From the NCBI GenBank assembly GCA_002328295.1, contig DCXE01000068.1, positions 1 to 7,379 on the forward strand: 7,379 nucleotides of DNA. Reading direction: 5' to 3'. The position numbers were made by a program, and so were the translations under genes. How positions within the stretch are numbered: the first letter of the stretch is position 1; every line of letters begins with the position of its first letter. The notes under the pieces were generated by a model, which searched no databases, was not told the DNA's origin, and was given only the letters and a program-made list of their open reading frames with translations. The DNA comes from Candidatus Peribacter sp. UBA2144. Lineage in GTDB: Bacteria; Patescibacteriota; Gracilibacteria; Peribacterales; Peribacteraceae. Shown in pieces: positions 5,850 through 7,379 of this stretch.

Positions 5850-5884
5850 TAGAGGATAGTAACTTGTATTGAGCCCGTCGAAAT

Positions 5885-6523
5885 ATGCCCAAAACAAATA
5901 CAAAAACTTCAGCTACTCATCCATCTGTGGGAGACGTACTCCACCACGTTTCTGTGCCGTTTCTTATATTCACAGCAGTTCTTTTGGGATTCTTGTCATT
6001 ATCAGCAACTTTGATTCTCCCTCAATTGACGCAGGTTGATATTGCTGGAAAAGAACACGATGCAGTAGAACTAAAGGAGCTTGTTAAGAAATTGGATACG
6101 AGAGTGCAGGAATTGGAGAGAGCAAGAGGAGAATTTGTAACCCCGCTTCGCGAGGGGCTTTTTGGAGATGCTATGGACCAGAAATACAACTCGAGAGATT
6201 TACTTTTGTTTAAATCTCAATTGGAGGAAATAACGCAACAAATTGAAACTGCCAGCCTACGCCAAGGCTACGGCCGGCGAGAAAACAAAGATACAATAAG
6301 TATTAGTTCGATGACGTTTGATCAGGAAGAGTTAAGTTTAAAAGTGGAAGGCAAGGTCCAGAATGTTGGCCCGAGAAGCATGACTGTTCTCGCACAATTT
6401 ATAAATGCTGCACAAGAATCTAAGTGGGTCTCTGATATAAGCCCTCCGAAATTCACTCGCGAACATGACGACGAGAATGGTTTTTATTCTCCATTTATTT
6501 TCACACTTCTATTAAGTGAGTAA
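5885..6523 (+). CDS. Single-pass membrane protein, PilN-like (tentative)
   Basis: A 212-aa protein with a polar N-terminal tail, one hydrophobic helix (about residues 22-47, SVPFLIFTAVLLGFLSLSAT), helical coiled-coil-like stretches (about 58-83 and 103-123), and a C-terminal alpha/beta domain (about 137-210). That domain has the order strand (ELSLKVEGKVQ), helix (MTVLAQFINAAQES), then two strands (VSDISPPKF and SPFIFTLLL), as in the ferredoxin-like domain of PilN. PilN forms the inner-membrane alignment complex of type IV pili with PilM and PilO. The C-terminal domain would lie outside the membrane. The linker between helices and domain is interrupted by two hairpin-forming DNA elements (residues 86-94 and 123-132). 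The stop overlaps the start of the next gene, so the two are co-translated. The membrane topology is clear; the PilN assignment rests on architecture and pairing, not on a signature motif. Confidence 0.7.
   Translation: MPKTNTKTSATHPSVGDVLHHVSVPFLIFTAVLLGFLSLSATLILPQLTQVDIAGKEHDAVELKELVKKLDTRVQELERARGEFVTPLREGLFGDAMDQKYNSRDLLLFKSQLEEITQQIETASLRQGYGRRENKDTISISSMTFDQEELSLKVEGKVQNVGPRSMTVLAQFINAAQESKWVSDISPPKFTREHDDENGFYSPFIFTLLLSE
6141..6165 (+). other. Terminator-like hairpin inside the PilN-like coding sequence
   Basis: CCCCGC and GCGAGGGG pair (6 bp with a 2-base bulge) around loop TTC and are followed by CTTTTT. It looks like an intrinsic terminator but encodes TPLREGLF in frame. It may attenuate transcription of the pair or be a captured repeat. 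Confidence 0.4.
6251..6278. repeat. 28-bp REP-like palindrome inserted in frame
   Basis: Perfectly symmetric layout GCC-A-GCC-TAC-GCC-AA-GGC-TAC-GGC-C-GGC: three GCC blocks mirrored by three GGC blocks with TAC/TAC internal loops. It is far more GC-rich than its surroundings. It encodes ASLRQGYGRR (residues 123-132 of the PilN-like protein) at the join between coiled coil and C-terminal domain. Similar GCC-AAGGC-type palindromes recur in many CPR genomes, to my recollection. Confidence 0.65.
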
Positions 6524-7364
6524 AGCTACAAGTTTCAGATTGGCTCTTGGCTGCTCGATGTTTGCACTCTCCTGCGTGTTTATTGCCCAGCATGCGCATG
6601 TGCTAAGCGAAGTGCAGACAGTCTCCGCACCGCTTGTTGCCAAACTTTCTGAACTTGAAAGGCGTGAAGATGCTTTGCAGGAACAGGTTGAATTGAGCGA
6701 GATACATGCAGCTGTAAAGCTTGGATCATTGGGAGAAAAACTGGATGTGTATGTTCTACCCAAAGAAACAGATTTCGAAAGGCTGATAGCAAGCTGGGAA
6801 CTTCTTTCGGAAAATTTGAAAAAACAAGGCTACCTGGCAAAAATGTCTGATATATCTTTTGGAGATCCGGTTGATATGATCGAGTCTGGCGTAAGAGCTT
6901 CTCCTATGAGAGTTAATTTTGCGGTACATGAAAAAGGCATGGAATATATTACAAAGTTCATTCGTTTGGCAGGACTTCTAACAGTCGGAGATGCGATAAC
7001 CGATGAACAATTAGGAAAACTGATGCATAGTACGGAGGAAGAGAACCCAGCGGGGATAGTTGCACTGGAACAGTTCTTGTCACTCGACTTAATCCGTTAT
7101 GCCCGTGATGTTAGAGCTTTTGAAAGCAAGCTAAAGAGATCATTTACAAGCAATGCTTTTGCAAATACATTGCTGGAAGTAACACACGAATCACTTCTTT
7201 CTGATGCTAGGGATTTATTGGAGGGAGATTATGGACGATATATGCAGGAGGTGAATTTGTGGCCCATACAGTTTGTGACTCTTAAGTCAGCTAAAATGAG
7301 CGATGGTGGAGCGGAGGGATGGCATGTGCTTGAAATTGAGATATTAGTTTGGGAGCGAACTTAG
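6516..7364 (+). CDS. Single-pass membrane protein, PilO-like with helical insertion (tentative)
   Basis: A 282-aa protein starting at GTG 6516, eight bases before the end of the preceding gene (GTGAGTAA overlap), which implies translational coupling. A short N-terminal tail is followed by one hydrophobic helix (about residues 7-25) and a coiled coil (about 38-62). The next part resembles PilO: VYVLPKETDFERLIASWELL, a helix, then strand MRVNFAVHE and helix MEYITKFIRLAGLLTV. A largely helical stretch (about 162-247) separates this from closing strands IQFVTLKSAKM and LEIEILVWER. PilO pairs with PilN in the type IV pilus alignment complex, so order and overlap fit a PilN/PilO pair. The helical stretch is longer than expected and would be an insertion. 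No neighbouring PilM or PilQ is visible, and another paired membrane-protein family cannot be excluded. The stop codon lies inside a tandem repeat. Confidence 0.7.
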   Translation: MSKATSFRLALGCSMFALSCVFIAQHAHVLSEVQTVSAPLVAKLSELERREDALQEQVELSEIHAAVKLGSLGEKLDVYVLPKETDFERLIASWELLSENLKKQGYLAKMSDISFGDPVDMIESGVRASPMRVNFAVHEKGMEYITKFIRLAGLLTVGDAITDEQLGKLMHSTEEENPAGIVALEQFLSLDLIRYARDVRAFESKLKRSFTSNAFANTLLEVTHESLLSDARDLLEGDYGRYMQEVNLWPIQFVTLKSAKMSDGGAEGWHVLEIEILVWERT

Positions 7365-7379
7365 AACTTAGAACTTAGA
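7359..7379. repeat. Tandem 7-mer ACTTAGA x3 at the window end
   Basis: Three perfect copies reach the window edge and may continue. The first copy supplies the last codon (ACT) and the stop (TAG) of the PilO-like gene, so the repeat array begins within the coding sequence. Confidence 0.85.

Noticed and set aside
6512..6840. Two minus-strand frames within the PilO-like gene
   Set aside because: They are antisense to a gene with clear membrane and coiled-coil structure and have no start signals or domain pattern.

Overview
The window reads as a stretch of a small-genome bacterium, most plausibly of the Candidate Phyla Radiation (Patescibacteria). This is an inference from style: moderately AT-rich DNA, weak or absent Shine-Dalgarno sequences, GTG starts, very short intergenic low-complexity repeats, many proteins without a clear family, a minimal bacterial histone, and an in-frame palindromic repeat inside a gene. 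The prfB gene keeps an in-frame TGA as a recoding signal, so TGA is a stop codon here (standard bacterial code, not the UGA=Gly code of Gracilibacteria/Absconditabacteria).

Left half (1-3600, all genes on the minus strand): this looks like one end of an integrated mobile element. Reading leftwards, a serine site-specific recombinase (2280-3503) is followed by a 39-aa acidic helical small protein (2120-2239) that starts with TTG but has a strong ribosome binding site. Next comes a large protein open at the window edge (1-2064, at least 688 aa) with an HEMTH zinc-peptidase motif in an M48-like (gluzincin) context, flanked by strongly acidic segments. The large gene has its own promoter-like pair (2087-2115).

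Middle (3564-4067): about 500 bp without a convincing gene. It holds a palindrome and promoter-like site just upstream of the recombinase, an imperfect tandem duplication of a ~35-bp unit, a GC-rich island, a stem-loop-forming stretch and an inverted repeat. The attachment site of the element, if it is one, most likely lies here.

Right half (4068-7379): chromosomal-looking genes. A 56-aa bacterial histone is followed by a bidirectional terminator. Release factor 2 (prfB, minus strand) carries the programmed +1 frameshift at codon 23; its N-terminal part is only found by shifting frame. A DUF1653 protein is divergent from prfB. An overlapping pair of single-pass membrane proteins follows, each with a short cytoplasmic tail, membrane helix, coiled coil and alpha/beta domain, resembling PilN and PilO of type IV pilus machines; the assignment is tentative.

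Short repeat families occupy nearly every intergenic gap on the right (4291-4398, 5538-5572, 7359-7379), and two hairpin elements lie inside the PilN-like coding sequence.
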